DNA of 64,000 bases from assembly GCF_900537175.1 (NCBI RefSeq), contig NZ_LS999833.1:1674001-1738000 (forward strand), given 5' to 3'. Shown here in pieces: positions 1-10,507 of this stretch (the first letter of the stretch is position 1; each line of letters begins with the position of its first letter). The position numbers and the translations under genes are program-made. This DNA is from Lentilitoribacter sp. Alg239-R112. Lineage in GTDB: Bacteria; Pseudomonadota; Alphaproteobacteria; Rhizobiales; Rhizobiaceae. The notes beneath the pieces are model-generated. The model worked only from the letters and a program-made list of their open reading frames with translations, did not search any database and had not been told where the DNA came from.

Positions 1-986
1 CGTCCCGCCATTTGCGTGGCTGTAACATCAATACCAGTTGCAACAACAGAGACCCGAATAACACCTTCAAGTGACTCATCAAACGTCGCACCAAGTATAA
101 TATTTGCTTCCTGATCGACTTCCTCACGAATGCGCGTTGCAGCCTCATCAACTTCAAACAGCGTCATATCTCTACCACCAGTGATGGAGATCAACAGACC
201 GCCCGCACCGCGCATTGATGTTTCATCAAGCAGCGGATTTGCAATCGCAGCTTCTGCCGCTGCCATTGCGCGACCTTCACCCGAAGCTTCACCGGTTCCC
301 ATCATGGCTTTGCCCATTTCGCGCATCACAGAGCGAACATCGGCAAAGTCTAGGTTAATTAGTCCTTCTTTGACCATCAAGTCGGTGATGCAAGCAACAC
401 CGGAATAAAGGACTTGGTCAGCCATCGAAAACGCATCGGCGAAAGTTGTGTTTTCATTGGCTATTCTGAATAGATTTTGGTTTGGAATAACAATCAGAGT
501 ATCAACATTTTTCTGAAGCTCATCAATCCCTTGATCAGCTAGACGCATGCGTCGCTGACCTTCAAAATGAAATGGTTTGGTCACAACTCCAACGGTCAAG
601 ATACCTTTTTGACGAGCAGCTTTGGCTACAACTGGTGCAGCACCAGTACCGGTACCACCACCCATTCCGGCAGTTACAAAGCACATATGCGTACCATTGA
701 GGTGATCATTGATCTCATCAAAACATTCTTCTGCGGCTGCAGCGCCAATTTCAGGCTGTGAGCCAGCGCCCAAGCCTTCAGTCACTGCAACACCAAGCTG
801 AATGATGCGTTCTGATTTTGACATCGTCAATGCTTGCGCATCGGTATTTGCTACAACGAAGTCAACGCCTTCTAATCCAGCAGTGATCATATTGTTAACA
901 GCGTTTCCGCCGCCACCGCCGACACCGAACACGGTAATGCGTGGTTTAAGTTCTGTGATATCCGGCTTCTGTAAATTGATGGTCAT
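1..986 (-). CDS. ftsZ: Cell division protein FtsZ (3' end cut by window)
   Basis: FtsZ is the tubulin-like GTPase that forms the cytokinetic ring at mid-cell. Translating the minus strand from the ATG at 986 gives an N-terminus beginning [19 protein letters not shown]. It is followed by the glycine-rich nucleotide-binding loops, including [15 protein letters not shown], the tubulin signature [10 protein letters not shown], and the NTDAQAL segment. About 328 codons are visible with no stop, so the gene runs off the left edge. The long variable C-terminal linker and FtsA-binding tail usual in rhizobial FtsZ would lie outside the window. It is the last visible gene of the dcw cluster, 51 bases after ftsA. 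Confidence 0.97.
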   Translation of the reverse strand, partial: MTINLQKPDITELKPRITVFGVGGGGGNAVNNMITAGLEGVDFVVANTDAQALTMSKSERIIQLGVAVTEGLGAGSQPEIGAAAAEECFDEINDHLNGTHMCFVTAGMGGGTGTGAAPVVAKAARQKGILTVGVVTKPFHFEGQRRMRLADQGIDELQKNVDTLIVIPNQNLFRIANENTTFADAFSMADQVLYSGVACITDLMVKEGLINLDFADVRSVMREMGKAMMGTGEASGEGRAMAAAEAAIANPLLDETSMRGAGGLLISITGGRDMTLFEVDEAATRIREEVDQEANIILGATFDESLEGVIRVSVVATGIDVTATQMAG

Positions 987-1037
987 GATAGCCGTCCCTT
1001 CCTTAGTTAATACTGCTTCGCCGCAGCAGTTTCAAAA

Positions 1038-2363
1038 TTAAAAACTCTCTTTAAGCCAGTGCCCAACCCGAGCTAGCCGTCCGCCTGCCCCGCTTGCTGC
1101 TGACATATATGAATGAGAAGCATGAGCTTCAAAATCAGCAACTTGCGGGTAAATCATTAATCCTACTGCTGCAGAAAAGGCGGGGCCTTTTACCGCAGCA
1201 GGAAGACCTGAAACGCCAAGTGGTCGACCAATACGTACACTGCGCGCTAATATTCTTCGCGCTGTTTCCGACAAACCAGTCAACTGACTTGCGCCACCCG
1301 TTAACACTATTCGCTTCCCCACTATGGAGGCGTAACCTGACTGTTGAATACGATCGCGAACCAATTCAAGCGTCTCTTCAACACGTGCTCTAACAATCTT
1401 GGCAACCATAGCTTTTGAAACTTGTGCGGAGTGATCGTTAGAACCATCACCAATTGGCGGTATTGAAATCATATCTCGATCTTCACAAGCCGATGGAAGC
1501 GATGAACCATGCATAACTTTAATGCGCTCAGCATCTTCAAACTTAGTCGTTAAACCACGCGCCAAGTCCATTGTGACATGATGCCCACCGAGGGCAATTG
1601 CATCTGCGTGGATAAATTTACCTTCGTTGAAGACAGAAATCGTTGTCGTCCCACCGCCAAGATCGACCGCAGCACAACCCATTTCAGCTTCATCTGCAAC
1701 AATTGACGCAAGACCAGAGGCATAGGGTGTGGCAACCATAGCTTCAACAGTCAAATGAGCGCGATTAATACAGAGCTCCAAATTTTTAAGAGGCGAACGA
1801 TCACCACTTAATACGTGCAGATCAACACCAAGCTTATCGCCAAACATCCCTTCAGGGTCATTTATACCGCGCTCGCCATCCAGCGCATAACTTGTTGGCA
1901 ATGAATGTAGTATGGATCTTTCATGACTTAGTGTGCGCTGCGTTACAAGATTGACGACATTTGAAATGTCACTTTGTGAAATCTCATGGCCACCTAAATC
2001 AACCGCAGCAGTATACACTTCACTCTTAAGCCGTCCACCGCTCACATTTACAATGAGCGAGTCAACGGTCACGCCAGCCATGCGCTCCGCAGCTTCAACG
2101 GCCAAACGAATTGAGCTTTCGACTTTTTCAAGATCCATAATCACGCCAGCTTTAATGCCGCGCGATTTTTGGTGCCCTATTCCAATGATATCAACTTTAT
2201 GGGTTCGCTGAGACAAAACCTCTGCGGAAGCCAAGGGAGTCAAGCGCCCGATAAGACAAACAGTTTTAGAGGAACCAATATCCAAAACAGTCACAATACT
2301 AGGACGTTTCAAAGATAGCGGCTTTAGCCTTGGAAGCGAAGATGATTGTTTAAAGAAACTCAT
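1038..2363 (-). CDS. ftsA: Cell division protein FtsA
   Basis: FtsA is the actin-fold ATPase that tethers FtsZ polymers to the inner membrane and recruits later divisome proteins. The 441-residue product shows the actin-type phosphate-1 loop (VLDIGSSKTVCLIGRL, about residues 26-41), the phosphate-2 motif AAVDLGGGTTTISVF in the middle, and the adenosine-binding VLTGGASQLTG near residue 350. The C-terminus ends in GHWLKESF, a plausible amphipathic membrane-targeting helix. The start overlaps the ftsQ stop by four bases, which suggests translational coupling. Length and position between ftsQ and ftsZ are typical. Confidence 0.97.
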   Translation of the reverse strand: MSFFKQSSSLPRLKPLSLKRPSIVTVLDIGSSKTVCLIGRLTPLASAEVLSQRTHKVDIIGIGHQKSRGIKAGVIMDLEKVESSIRLAVEAAERMAGVTVDSLIVNVSGGRLKSEVYTAAVDLGGHEISQSDISNVVNLVTQRTLSHERSILHSLPTSYALDGERGINDPEGMFGDKLGVDLHVLSGDRSPLKNLELCINRAHLTVEAMVATPYASGLASIVADEAEMGCAAVDLGGGTTTISVFNEGKFIHADAIALGGHHVTMDLARGLTTKFEDAERIKVMHGSSLPSACEDRDMISIPPIGDGSNDHSAQVSKAMVAKIVRARVEETLELVRDRIQQSGYASIVGKRIVLTGGASQLTGLSETARRILARSVRIGRPLGVSGLPAAVKGPAFSAAVGLMIYPQVADFEAHASHSYMSAASGAGGRLARVGHWLKESF

Positions 2364-3310
2364 GAGCGTTTCTCCTTCTTCAACATCTTTGCGCGCTCTA
2401 GAAGTGCAGATTTCCGACGCTCTTGCGCCTCTGGCGTTAATCTAACCGTTACACGGTCTAACAAACGCAAATCAACTTCCGCTATATCTCTGCGCAGTAA
2501 ATCCTGCTCTTGGTTCAACTCCTCAAACTGAGCCAAAGCAACATCAACATCTTTTTCAGGGAGGTTAAGCGTTACACCATTATCAAGTCGCACATCCCAA
2601 CGACGCTCAGCCACACGAATGAGGGCCTTCAATTGAGTTGAAACACTTGGCCAACTGGCAAGTTTATTTAAAAACTCACTCGCACCTTGTTCTGCCCCGA
2701 CGCCAACTAATAATGGAAGGCCTTGGCCAGTAACGCCATCAAAAGGCGTAATAACATCACCATCATTATCAATGAGTGACAGCTGACTACCATGCTGCCA
2801 GATCGCAAATGCTTGGCGCTCACCCAGTTTAACCTGAAGCGACGCAGGATAGATTTTGCGCAGTTCAACATGATTAACCCAAGGCAATGACATTAATTTT
2901 GCATGTGCGGCCGCTAAATCCAGCGTTAGCAGAGAAGACGTTTCGTTTAAGCCTAGCTCCTGCAATACATCAATATCAGATGTTTCAGCATTGCCGGAGA
3001 TTTGAATTTCTTCGACAGCAAACCCAACCGCAGATGTCACTGTACGCATGGCCACATTGCTGTGACCACCGATAAATGTGCCGTAGCTCAAAACACCAGC
3101 AAAAAAAGCTAACGTCAAAGCAGATCCTAAATGCTTAGGAACGATAATTTCATCTAAAGTAAATCCAGCAGAATATTTGCGGGTCCGGCGAAGAACGGGA
3201 CGGAACATACGATTGATAAAAGAATGCTCACCATCGCCACGATGTGCGATGCTAGCTTGAGCAGAATTTCTTTTACCTAACGAGAGCACGAAGCGTCTTC
3301 CACCATCCAA
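2360..3310 (-). CDS. ftsQ: Cell division protein FtsQ
   Basis: FtsQ is a bitopic inner-membrane divisome scaffold (the FtsQLB complex in E. coli). The 316-residue product has a basic cytoplasmic N-terminus, one membrane segment near residues 60-82 (SALTLAFFAGVLSYGTF), then a POTRA domain beginning around VEEIQISGNAETSDIDVLQ and an FtsQ/DivIB domain (LPWVNHVELRKIYPASLQVKL). The reading frame opens 34 bases inside ddl, so the ATG at 3310 overlaps that gene. A shorter start cannot be excluded, since no strong ribosome-binding site stands out. It overlaps ftsA by four bases. Confidence 0.93.
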   Translation of the reverse strand: MDGGRRFVLSLGKRNSAQASIAHRGDGEHSFINRMFRPVLRRTRKYSAGFTLDEIIVPKHLGSALTLAFFAGVLSYGTFIGGHSNVAMRTVTSAVGFAVEEIQISGNAETSDIDVLQELGLNETSSLLTLDLAAAHAKLMSLPWVNHVELRKIYPASLQVKLGERQAFAIWQHGSQLSLIDNDGDVITPFDGVTGQGLPLLVGVGAEQGASEFLNKLASWPSVSTQLKALIRVAERRWDVRLDNGVTLNLPEKDVDVALAQFEELNQEQDLLRRDIAEVDLRLLDRVTVRLTPEAQERRKSALLERAKMLKKEKRS

Positions 3311-4203
3311 TTAACAAATTCTTCAAAACTGTAACCCGCATGTTGGGCCAGCTCTGGCACCAAAGACGTTTCGGTCATTCCCGGTTGAGTATTAACCTCC
3401 AACCAAATGAGCTCTCCATCTTCGGAAAAACGATCATCAAATCGAAAATCTGACCTACTCACACCGCGACAACCAATCGCTCTATGGGCCTTCAAAGCCA
3501 ATATCTCAATTTCTTGGTAAATATTTGGTAAAATTTTTGCAGGACATTGATGTTTTGACCCACCTTTTTTATATTTTGCGTCAAAGTCGTAGAAACTGGA
3601 GCCTTGTTCAAATATTTCTGTAACGCCGAGAACCCTATCACCCATCACAGCGCAGGTTAATTCGCGTCCATGCACGAATCTCTCTGCCATAATGTGATCG
3701 CCATAGGACCACTCGTTCGATTTTATGATTTGCGGTGGATGGCGTTGATTCTCTTTGACCATAACCACGCCAAAACTCGAACCTTCTGAAACTGGTTTAA
3801 CGACATATGGCGGCTCAATTGGGTGTGTGGACGGAAAGTCATGCCGGTCCATGTATTTGGCCTCAGCAACTGGAATACCGTGATGACTTGCTACGATTTT
3901 CGATTGCTGCTTATCCATTGCAAGCGCCGACGCTAAAACACCTGAATGGGTATAGGGTATAGCTAAAAACTCCAGTAAGCCTTGAATAGTACCATCTTCA
4001 CCAAACGGTCCATGAAGCGCATTAAAACAAACATCCGGCTTAATCTCCGTAAGAGTGTTCGAAATATCTCGATCAACATCAATGCGCGCTACTTTATGAC
4101 CGACACGTTCTAACGCATTGGCACAGGCCTCGCCCGACCATAAACTAACCTGTCTTTCAGATGAAAAGCCACCATAGAGTACTGCGACATGTTTTTTTGA
4201 CAT
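3277..4203 (-). CDS. ddl: D-alanine--D-alanine ligase
   Basis: Ddl joins two D-alanines using ATP, supplying the dipeptide that MurF adds to the peptidoglycan precursor. The product has the N-terminal HVAVLYGGFSSERQVS motif, an ATP-grasp core with YVVKPVSEGSSFGV, and the C-terminal metal/substrate segment WLEVNTQPGMTETSLVPE. I chose the ATG at 4203 (308 aa) because GGGGGA lies about seven bases upstream. An in-frame TTG at 4215 would add four residues. About 200 bases separate it from murB, the largest gap inside the cluster, so a secondary promoter for ddl-ftsQ-ftsA-ftsZ may lie there. Confidence 0.95.
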   Translation of the reverse strand: MSKKHVAVLYGGFSSERQVSLWSGEACANALERVGHKVARIDVDRDISNTLTEIKPDVCFNALHGPFGEDGTIQGLLEFLAIPYTHSGVLASALAMDKQQSKIVASHHGIPVAEAKYMDRHDFPSTHPIEPPYVVKPVSEGSSFGVVMVKENQRHPPQIIKSNEWSYGDHIMAERFVHGRELTCAVMGDRVLGVTEIFEQGSSFYDFDAKYKKGGSKHQCPAKILPNIYQEIEILALKAHRAIGCRGVSRSDFRFDDRFSEDGELIWLEVNTQPGMTETSLVPELAQHAGYSFEEFVNWMVEDASCSR

Positions 4204-4406
4204 ACATTCCCCCAATTTTTACTGGAACTAGAAATGCTTAAACGCCGACTCACTTAGCAAATCTTTATACCATAAGAATCAGAGGATTGAGGTGAATTCA
4301 AGTTCTGTTTGATAATTCGAGGAAAAGATTAATTTCACTGTGAGACACTGTTTGTGATAAATAAAACAGGCAAACCCTATCGGGGAAACGAATTTTTCAG
4401 AGGAGC

Positions 4407-5378
4407 CTAAAGCAACTGACCTAAAAACGGCTCAACACTCTGGCCGGATGGGAAATCGCCTAAACGCTTGATTTCCCATTCCAATTGAACGCCAGAATTT
4501 ATCAGTACTTTTTGCCTGACTGTCTCGCCTAAACGCTCTAAATCATAAGATGTCGCCTGCCCCATATTGATCATAAAATTGCAATGCATCGGTGACATTT
4601 GTGCGCCGCCGATTGTCAGACCACGACAACCCGCATCATCAACAAGCTTCCAAGCTGAATATCCCTCTGGATTTTTAAACGTTGATCCGCCTGTTTTCTC
4701 TTTGATCGGTTGAGACGTTTCTCTATGGTGCTGAACTTCATCCATAGCTTTTTGAATGTCGTCCTTTGAGGTTAGTTCACCTTCAAACACAGCTTTTGTA
4801 AAAATGAGATCACGTGATGAACCTGATTTTCTGTAGGAAAAATCCATGTCAGCATTGCTAAGAACATGCTTCGTTCCTGACCTATCTACAGCATGAATTT
4901 CTTTAACACATGAAACTGTCTCTCGGCCATTAGCGCCGGCATTCATTCGCAGTGCTCCGCCTATTGAACCCGGAATACCATGATAAAAATGCATTCCACC
5001 GATACCTGCTTCCAGCGCTTTTGCTGCCAAGCGTTTATCCGGACAAGCCGTTCCAGCGACAAGTTCAGTGTCCGAAATCTGATTAGCAAAACCAAAGCCC
5101 TTCGCCGACAAACGAATAACCACTGCATTAAGTCCACCATCACGAATAATTAAATTGGACGCCATACCGATGGGGAAAACTGGCACCTCCTGTGGCAGAA
5201 GAGACAAAAAAGCAGAAAGATCATCTTCGTCCGCAGGCTGAAACAAGATAGCAGCCGGCCCACCGGTACGAAACCAAGTGATTTGGGACATCGGCGCATT
5301 TTCTGTTATGCGCCCACGAATAACAGAGAGCTTATCGCCAAGTTCCTCTACTAAATTCGTACAATCATATCCGGCCAT
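4407..5378 (-). CDS. murB: UDP-N-acetylenolpyruvoylglucosamine reductase MurB
   Basis: MurB reduces UDP-GlcNAc-enolpyruvate to UDP-MurNAc with FAD and NADPH in the cytoplasm. Visible motifs are the [18 protein letters not shown]-binding region, [21 protein letters not shown] (broken here by FAD contacts), the YRKSG segment, and [12 protein letters not shown] containing the catalytic-region serine. The ATG at 5378 (323 aa) is preferred: it lies two bases after the murC stop, with a purine-rich AAGAG upstream. The in-frame ATG at 5429 would add 17 residues ([10 protein letters not shown]...) that overlap murC by 49 bases. It is a type I MurB by length. Confidence 0.95.
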   Translation of the reverse strand: MAGYDCTNLVEELGDKLSVIRGRITENAPMSQITWFRTGGPAAILFQPADEDDLSAFLSLLPQEVPVFPIGMASNLIIRDGGLNAVVIRLSAKGFGFANQISDTELVAGTACPDKRLAAKALEAGIGGMHFYHGIPGSIGGALRMNAGANGRETVSCVKEIHAVDRSGTKHVLSNADMDFSYRKSGSSRDLIFTKAVFEGELTSKDDIQKAMDEVQHHRETSQPIKEKTGGSTFKNPEGYSAWKLVDDAGCRGLTIGGAQMSPMHCNFMINMGQATSYDLERLGETVRQKVLINSGVQLEWEIKRLGDFPSGQSVEPFLGQLL

Positions 5379-5380
5379 TT

Positions 5381-6790
5381 CTAACTCTTTTCCAGTGCTT
5401 CCAGTTCTTTCGGCAATGCTGCGGCCCATTGTGTTATACTACCGGCACCAAGGCAAAGAAGGAAATCTCCCTTTTGACCTATTGTTTTCACAAGCGGCGC
5501 TAAATCGGCAGGACCATCAATTAATCTAACGTCTCTATGACCAGCAGTTTTTAAACGTGAAACCAGAGCGGCAGAATCTGCTCCTTCAATATGATCTTCT
5601 CCAGCAGCAAATACTGGTGCAAGAATAACCGTGTCCGCATCATTGAAACAAGATGAAAATTCATCTAACAGACTTTCAAGGCGTGAATAACGGTGAGGTT
5701 GAACAACAGCAATAACACGTCCATTACATGCTTCGCGCGCCGCGCCCAGAACGGCACTAATTTCGACGGGATGATGACCATAATCATCAAAAATATCCAT
5801 TCCATTCCAGGAACCTGTATGCGTAAATCTACGTTTTACACCGCCGAATTTGGCCAAACCTTCTTTAACTTGCTCAGTCGTTAAACCCAGTTCCAGCGCA
5901 ATCGTAATCGCAGCCGTTGCATTGGAAACGTTATATTTACCTGGCATAGGAAGTTTCAAATCTTTTTCCAATACGATATCGGAAGACTTGCGATCTCTGA
6001 TTTCAAGATCGAACACTGACATGCTACCTTTTTGCCTAAGATTAATAAATCTCACATCAGCTTGCGGATTTTCGCCATATGTCACAACGCGGCGATCTGA
6101 AATACGACTTGTAAGGGCCTGCACTTCCGGATGATCCAAACACATCACGCCGAAACCATAGAATGGGACATTTTCGACAAATTGCGCAAACGCTGCACGA
6201 ACTGCGTCAAAGTCTCCATAATGATCTAAATGCTCTGGATCAATGTTGGTCACAACAGCAATATCGGCCGGAAGCTTTAAAAATGTTCCGTCAGACTCAT
6301 CCGCCTCGACAACCATCCACTTGCCCTCACCCATCCGCGCATTGGTACCATAAGCATTGATAATGCCACCATTGATAACAGTTGGGTCTAATCCGCCCGC
6401 TTCAAGAAGCGTCGCAACCATGGATGTTGTGGTCGTTTTGCCGTGCGTGCCGCCAATAGCAATTGAATTGCGAAACCGCATCAGCTCAGCAAGCATTTCA
6501 GCTCGTCGTACAACGGGAAGCAGTTTTTCACGCGCTGCCACCAGCTCGGGATTATCTTGTTTAATAGCCGTTGAAACAACCAACACTTCTGCCGCACCTA
6601 AATTGGCAGCGGAATGCCCTATAAAAACGTCAATGCCCTTTTCTCGAAGGCGCTGAACGTTGGCACTATCTGATTGATCAGACCCTTGCACTTTATATCC
6701 AAGGTTATGAAGCACCTCGGCAATCCCACTCATCCCGATGCCGCCAATTCCAACAAAGTGAACAAGGCCGATTGTCTCTGGCATTTTCAT
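5381..6790 (-). CDS. murC: UDP-N-acetylmuramate--L-alanine ligase MurC
   Basis: MurC adds L-alanine to UDP-MurNAc, the first of the four ATP-dependent Mur ligase steps. The 469-residue protein starts [22 protein letters not shown], the N-terminal UDP-binding Rossmann fold. It has the Mur ligase P-loop [13 protein letters not shown] near residue 111, a [10 protein letters not shown] motif, and the C-terminal [10 protein letters not shown] typical of MurC. The start overlaps the murG stop by four bases (ATGA). Length matches the family. Confidence 0.97.
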   Translation of the reverse strand: MKMPETIGLVHFVGIGGIGMSGIAEVLHNLGYKVQGSDQSDSANVQRLREKGIDVFIGHSAANLGAAEVLVVSTAIKQDNPELVAAREKLLPVVRRAEMLAELMRFRNSIAIGGTHGKTTTTSMVATLLEAGGLDPTVINGGIINAYGTNARMGEGKWMVVEADESDGTFLKLPADIAVVTNIDPEHLDHYGDFDAVRAAFAQFVENVPFYGFGVMCLDHPEVQALTSRISDRRVVTYGENPQADVRFINLRQKGSMSVFDLEIRDRKSSDIVLEKDLKLPMPGKYNVSNATAAITIALELGLTTEQVKEGLAKFGGVKRRFTHTGSWNGMDIFDDYGHHPVEISAVLGAAREACNGRVIAVVQPHRYSRLESLLDEFSSCFNDADTVILAPVFAAGEDHIEGADSAALVSRLKTAGHRDVRLIDGPADLAPLVKTIGQKGDFLLCLGAGSITQWAAALPKELEALEKS

Positions 6791-7911
6791 GCGTGTGTTT
6801 CCTTAAATTCTTTAATCGTTTGACCATCCGCAATAGCTTCTAGCATGTCAGCAAGCAAGCTTGTCGCATTCAATTTTCCTGCAAGCTTCGCTTTTCCTGC
6901 CATTTCCGTCAGCTCATCCGGCGCATTCATACTATTTTCGAGCAGTCCTGCTAGTTTGTTTTCATCTAATTCCGGTTGGCGAACCATTGTCGCACCACCG
7001 ATACCAACCATGTTTTGGCCATTTACACCCTGATCATCATCCAGAGCGTGGGGAAGCGGCACAAGAATTGAAGGCCGACCTATTGCGCCAAGCTCTGTGA
7101 CCGTAGATGCGCCAGATCTTGAAATAATGAGATGAGCTTCTGCAATTTTCAATGCCATATCATCAATAAAGGGTGCAACATAGGCATCAACACCATGTGC
7201 CGCACATTGCTCTTTCGCATATTCTAAGTCTTCCGGTCGCGCTTGAAGCGTCAGACGAATTCGCTTTCGCAACTCTTCTGGCAGTAAACCCAAACTTTGA
7301 GGAAATGTGCGTCCAAAAAAACGTGCGCCTTGGCTTCCACCAAATACAACAAGATTAAATGGTTCATTTTTTTTAGATGCCACATAAGGCATACCCTCAA
7401 CATCAAGTACGGCCTGACGAATTGGATTACCTGTCGCGAATATTTTGTCAGAAAATGGACCGACATCATCGCGCAAAAAACCACCCGCTATTGCGGTAAC
7501 CCTACCAGCAAGAAACTTGTTGGCTCTGCCCATAACACCATTTTGCTCATGTAATATAGATGGATAGCCATATTTGGTCGAAGCAATTAGCGGCGGAATA
7601 GTCGGGTATCCACCAAAGCCGATAACAGCATGCGGTCTAACTTTCGCAAGAACTTTGCTTGCACGCTTTATGCCGGAATAAAGCCTCCATAGGACTAGAA
7701 GCATCTTAACAGGGTTCTTTGATCCAAAAGTTGCAGATGGAATGACGTGCATCTCATCACAAGGAAAATCACCTGCATATTTTGCAGCCCGGTTGTCGGT
7801 CGCAAGATGCACTTTCGCGCCGCGAGAACGCAATTCATTTGCAAGAGCTTGTGCTGGAAACAAATGCCCGCCTGTGCCACCTGCGCTTAATAGATAGGTT
7901 TTTTGTTCCAT
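6787..7911 (-). CDS. murG: UDP-GlcNAc:lipid I N-acetylglucosaminyltransferase MurG
   Basis: MurG transfers GlcNAc to lipid I, making lipid II on the inner face of the membrane (GT28 family). The product shows the N-terminal [16 protein letters not shown] glycine motif, the [10 protein letters not shown] and [12 protein letters not shown] segments, and the C-terminal nucleotide-sugar site with [25 protein letters not shown] placed the start at the ATG at 7911 (374 aa), seven bases past the ftsW stop with AGGTG upstream. An in-frame start at 7965 would add 18 atypical residues overlapping ftsW. Confidence 0.96.
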   Translation of the reverse strand: MEQKTYLLSAGGTGGHLFPAQALANELRSRGAKVHLATDNRAAKYAGDFPCDEMHVIPSATFGSKNPVKMLLVLWRLYSGIKRASKVLAKVRPHAVIGFGGYPTIPPLIASTKYGYPSILHEQNGVMGRANKFLAGRVTAIAGGFLRDDVGPFSDKIFATGNPIRQAVLDVEGMPYVASKKNEPFNLVVFGGSQGARFFGRTFPQSLGLLPEELRKRIRLTLQARPEDLEYAKEQCAAHGVDAYVAPFIDDMALKIAEAHLIISRSGASTVTELGAIGRPSILVPLPHALDDDQGVNGQNMVGIGGATMVRQPELDENKLAGLLENSMNAPDELTEMAGKAKLAGKLNATSLLADMLEAIADGQTIKEFKETHA

Positions 7912-7918
7912 ATTACAC

Positions 7919-9082
7919 CTATTCTGTGACTGAAGAGACCATCGAACCTGATCGTCGAACGACATGATTACGCGCTCGTTTTTCCGGTCTGTGGCGGGTC
8001 AGTGCAAGCAAGAAACCAACTGATATAGCAATCGCCAACATCGATGAACCACCATACGATATAAACGGAAGTGTCATTCCTTTTGCAGGAAGTAGTTCTA
8101 AATTTACTCCGATATTAATCATTGATTGAGCGCCGATCAAAAGCGCCAATCCGGACACCGCCAACTTTGTAAACTCATCCTCTTCTCTGGCTGCATGAAC
8201 AAAAGAGCGCAAAACGATGAATGCAAAGATGGCAACCAGCACCAAACAGAAAATTATACCAAACTCCTCAGCTGCAACCGCAAAGACAAAATCTGTATGA
8301 CTATCCGGCAAAATCTTTTTGATTGTACCTTCACCTGGGCCTCGCCCAAACCAATCGCCTCTAATAATAGCCTCACGCGCGGTGTCGACTTGAAATGTGT
8401 CGCCTTCGCCTGTCAAAAATCTATCTATGCGGCCAGCCACATGTGGAAATATTGTATAGGCAACGGCAAAGCCAACCATACCCAGGACGCCAAGAACTAT
8501 AATCCAAACCCATGGCATGCCTGCGAGAAAGAACATGGATGCCCAAACAGCTGTAACAAGCATCGTTTGCCCCAAATCGGGTTGAGCAACCAATAATGCT
8601 GCAACGATACCAAACAAAATAATAGCAAACAGGTTTCCCGGAATTTCAGGGTGTCGAGAACGCTCTGAAAACAGCCACGCGCATATAATGACAAATGCAG
8701 GCTTCATAAACTCTGATGGTTGAAGTGTGAAACCAAACAAAGATATCCAACGCCGAGAACCCTTAACTTCACCACCAATAAAAAGCGTTAAAAGCATTAA
8801 CCCGAGTGCCCCGAGAAGCAAAAGAATTGACATCCGCCGAACCATCCGCGCTTCTAAAAAGGATAGCGAGACAAGCACCGCTAATGTCGGAATCATAAAA
8901 ACGGCATGACGTTTTATAAAATGAGAACCATCCAAATTAATGCGTTCAGCAACGGAGGGGCTGGCAGAAAAGGACATCATGAAACCTAAAAAAATAAGGA
9001 TAATGAATGCGAGCAATAAAAAACGGTCAATTGTCCAAAACCAATTGGCAACAGGCCCTCGTTCAATACGGCTAACCATCAC
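7919..9082 (-). CDS. ftsW: Lipid II polymerase / division protein FtsW
   Basis: FtsW is the SEDS-family septal peptidoglycan glycosyltransferase that works with FtsI. The 387-residue protein is almost entirely hydrophobic, with about ten membrane segments. It has family motifs such as GSRRWISLFGFTLQPSEFMKPAFVI, LLVAQPDLGQTMLV, the GEGDTFQVDTAREAI loop, and PFISYGGSSMLA near the C-terminus. It overlaps murD by four bases and is followed seven bases later by murG. Length matches SEDS proteins. Confidence 0.96.
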   Translation of the reverse strand: MMVSRIERGPVANWFWTIDRFLLLAFIILIFLGFMMSFSASPSVAERINLDGSHFIKRHAVFMIPTLAVLVSLSFLEARMVRRMSILLLLGALGLMLLTLFIGGEVKGSRRWISLFGFTLQPSEFMKPAFVIICAWLFSERSRHPEIPGNLFAIILFGIVAALLVAQPDLGQTMLVTAVWASMFFLAGMPWVWIIVLGVLGMVGFAVAYTIFPHVAGRIDRFLTGEGDTFQVDTAREAIIRGDWFGRGPGEGTIKKILPDSHTDFVFAVAAEEFGIIFCLVLVAIFAFIVLRSFVHAAREEDEFTKLAVSGLALLIGAQSMINIGVNLELLPAKGMTLPFISYGGSSMLAIAISVGFLLALTRHRPEKRARNHVVRRSGSMVSSVTE

Positions 9083-10503
9083 GCATCCTCATTCATTTGA
9101 TATGGAATCAGCATTTCTATACCAGGAATTCGTGCAACATTTTCTACAAAACAATCACCACGAATTTCAAAATTCCGAAACTGGTCAAAGCTAGCGCAAG
9201 CTGGAGAAAACAATATGGCAGATGCCTGCCCTGTATTTTTGGAAAATTCAACAGCTGCATGAGTAGCCGCGCGAATGGCACGATCTACTAATTCTGAAAT
9301 CTCGAAATCAACGCGCCCTCCCAACTCAGCCGCAAATTCTGGTGCAGCCTCGCCGATAAGAAATGCCTTATTAATACGATTAAACAATGGCGCAAGCGGT
9401 CGAATACCTTCATCCTTTGCAAGGCCACCTAATATCCAAAAAATATTTTCATAACTTTGCAGTGCGGGCGCTGCAGCCTCCGCATTGGTGGCTTTTGAAT
9501 CATTAATGAATATGACATTATCCAACTTTGCGATTGGCTGCATTCGATGTTGCAAACCGGAGAATGATTGCATTCCGCTCTGAATTTGCTCTGTACTTAA
9601 ACCAACATCCATACACGCGAGTGTCGCGGCCGCTGCATTTTGAGCATTATGTTGCCCACGTAAGGTTTCGATTCCATCAAGTTCGATCAATACATCTTTA
9701 TGAGCATTGCTTGGTTTAATCAAATGCGAACCTTCTAGATATAGTCCGCTTTCAACCTCAGTTTGAACGGAAACCTGCTTCGGATTTCGTCCTGCCTCAC
9801 ATAATTTTCGAATGATGTCACGGCACCACACATCATCAACGCCAAGAATTGCCGTATCGCTTTTCTCAACAAGTCGTGATTTCACACTCGCATAATGCTC
9901 CATAGAACCATGCCGATCCAGATGATCAGGTGTCAGATTTAATAATATCCCAGCTGTTGGATGAAGAGATGGTGCTAGATCAATTTGATAGGATGAGCAT
10001 TCAACCACATAATATTTATCGCCGGACGGTTCGTCCAATGAAAGAATGGCAGTTCCAATATTGCCACCCATTTGTACATCTCTACCAGCAGTTTCTAAAA
10101 TATGCGCGATAAGGGCTGTCGTCGTTGACTTTCCATTTGTTCCTGTAATAGCGATCAAAGGTGCATCTGGTGCTACATTTGCCCTCTCTAGCGAAAATAT
10201 TTCAACGTCGCCAATTATGGGTATGTTATTGGCATTCGCCTTCTCAACACTCCAATGTGGTTTTGGGTGTGTAAGAGGAACACCAGGGGCAAGCACGAAT
10301 GTGTCAATCGATGACCAATCTACATTTCGCAAGTCGCCTGTTGATATTCCGAGATTCTTAGCAACGTTCACCTGTGCAGGATTATCATCCCATGCGGTAA
10401 GATCAGCGCCACCAGCTTGCAGTGATTGCGCAGTGATTACACCCGATCCACCAAGCCCAAACAAGGCAACTTTCTTACCATTAAATGATGTGGCCGCAAT
10501 CAT
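9079..10503 (-). CDS. murD: UDP-N-acetylmuramoyl-L-alanine--D-glutamate ligase MurD
   Basis: MurD adds D-glutamate to UDP-MurNAc-L-Ala. The 474-residue product has an N-terminal Rossmann fold (VALFGLGGSGVITAQSL), the P-loop AITGTNGKSTTTALIAHIL around residue 120, the LNLTPDHLDRHGSMEHY segment, and the C-terminal INDSKATNAEAAAPAL, which is diagnostic for MurD. The stop overlaps ftsW, and mraY ends five bases upstream. Length is normal. Confidence 0.96.
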   Translation of the reverse strand: MIAATSFNGKKVALFGLGGSGVITAQSLQAGGADLTAWDDNPAQVNVAKNLGISTGDLRNVDWSSIDTFVLAPGVPLTHPKPHWSVEKANANNIPIIGDVEIFSLERANVAPDAPLIAITGTNGKSTTTALIAHILETAGRDVQMGGNIGTAILSLDEPSGDKYYVVECSSYQIDLAPSLHPTAGILLNLTPDHLDRHGSMEHYASVKSRLVEKSDTAILGVDDVWCRDIIRKLCEAGRNPKQVSVQTEVESGLYLEGSHLIKPSNAHKDVLIELDGIETLRGQHNAQNAAAATLACMDVGLSTEQIQSGMQSFSGLQHRMQPIAKLDNVIFINDSKATNAEAAAPALQSYENIFWILGGLAKDEGIRPLAPLFNRINKAFLIGEAAPEFAAELGGRVDFEISELVDRAIRAATHAAVEFSKNTGQASAILFSPACASFDQFRNFEIRGDCFVENVARIPGIEMLIPYQMNEDA

Positions 10504-10507
10504 ACAC

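Noticed and set aside
4204..4406. Possible internal promoter or missing gene between ddl and murB
   Set aside because: TATAAA is present but without a matching -35 at the right spacing, and no reading frame with a ribosome-binding site exists.
8126..8596. 156-codon + strand frame
   Set aside because: It is antisense to ftsW and made of shadow codons (Cys/Asn/His-rich).
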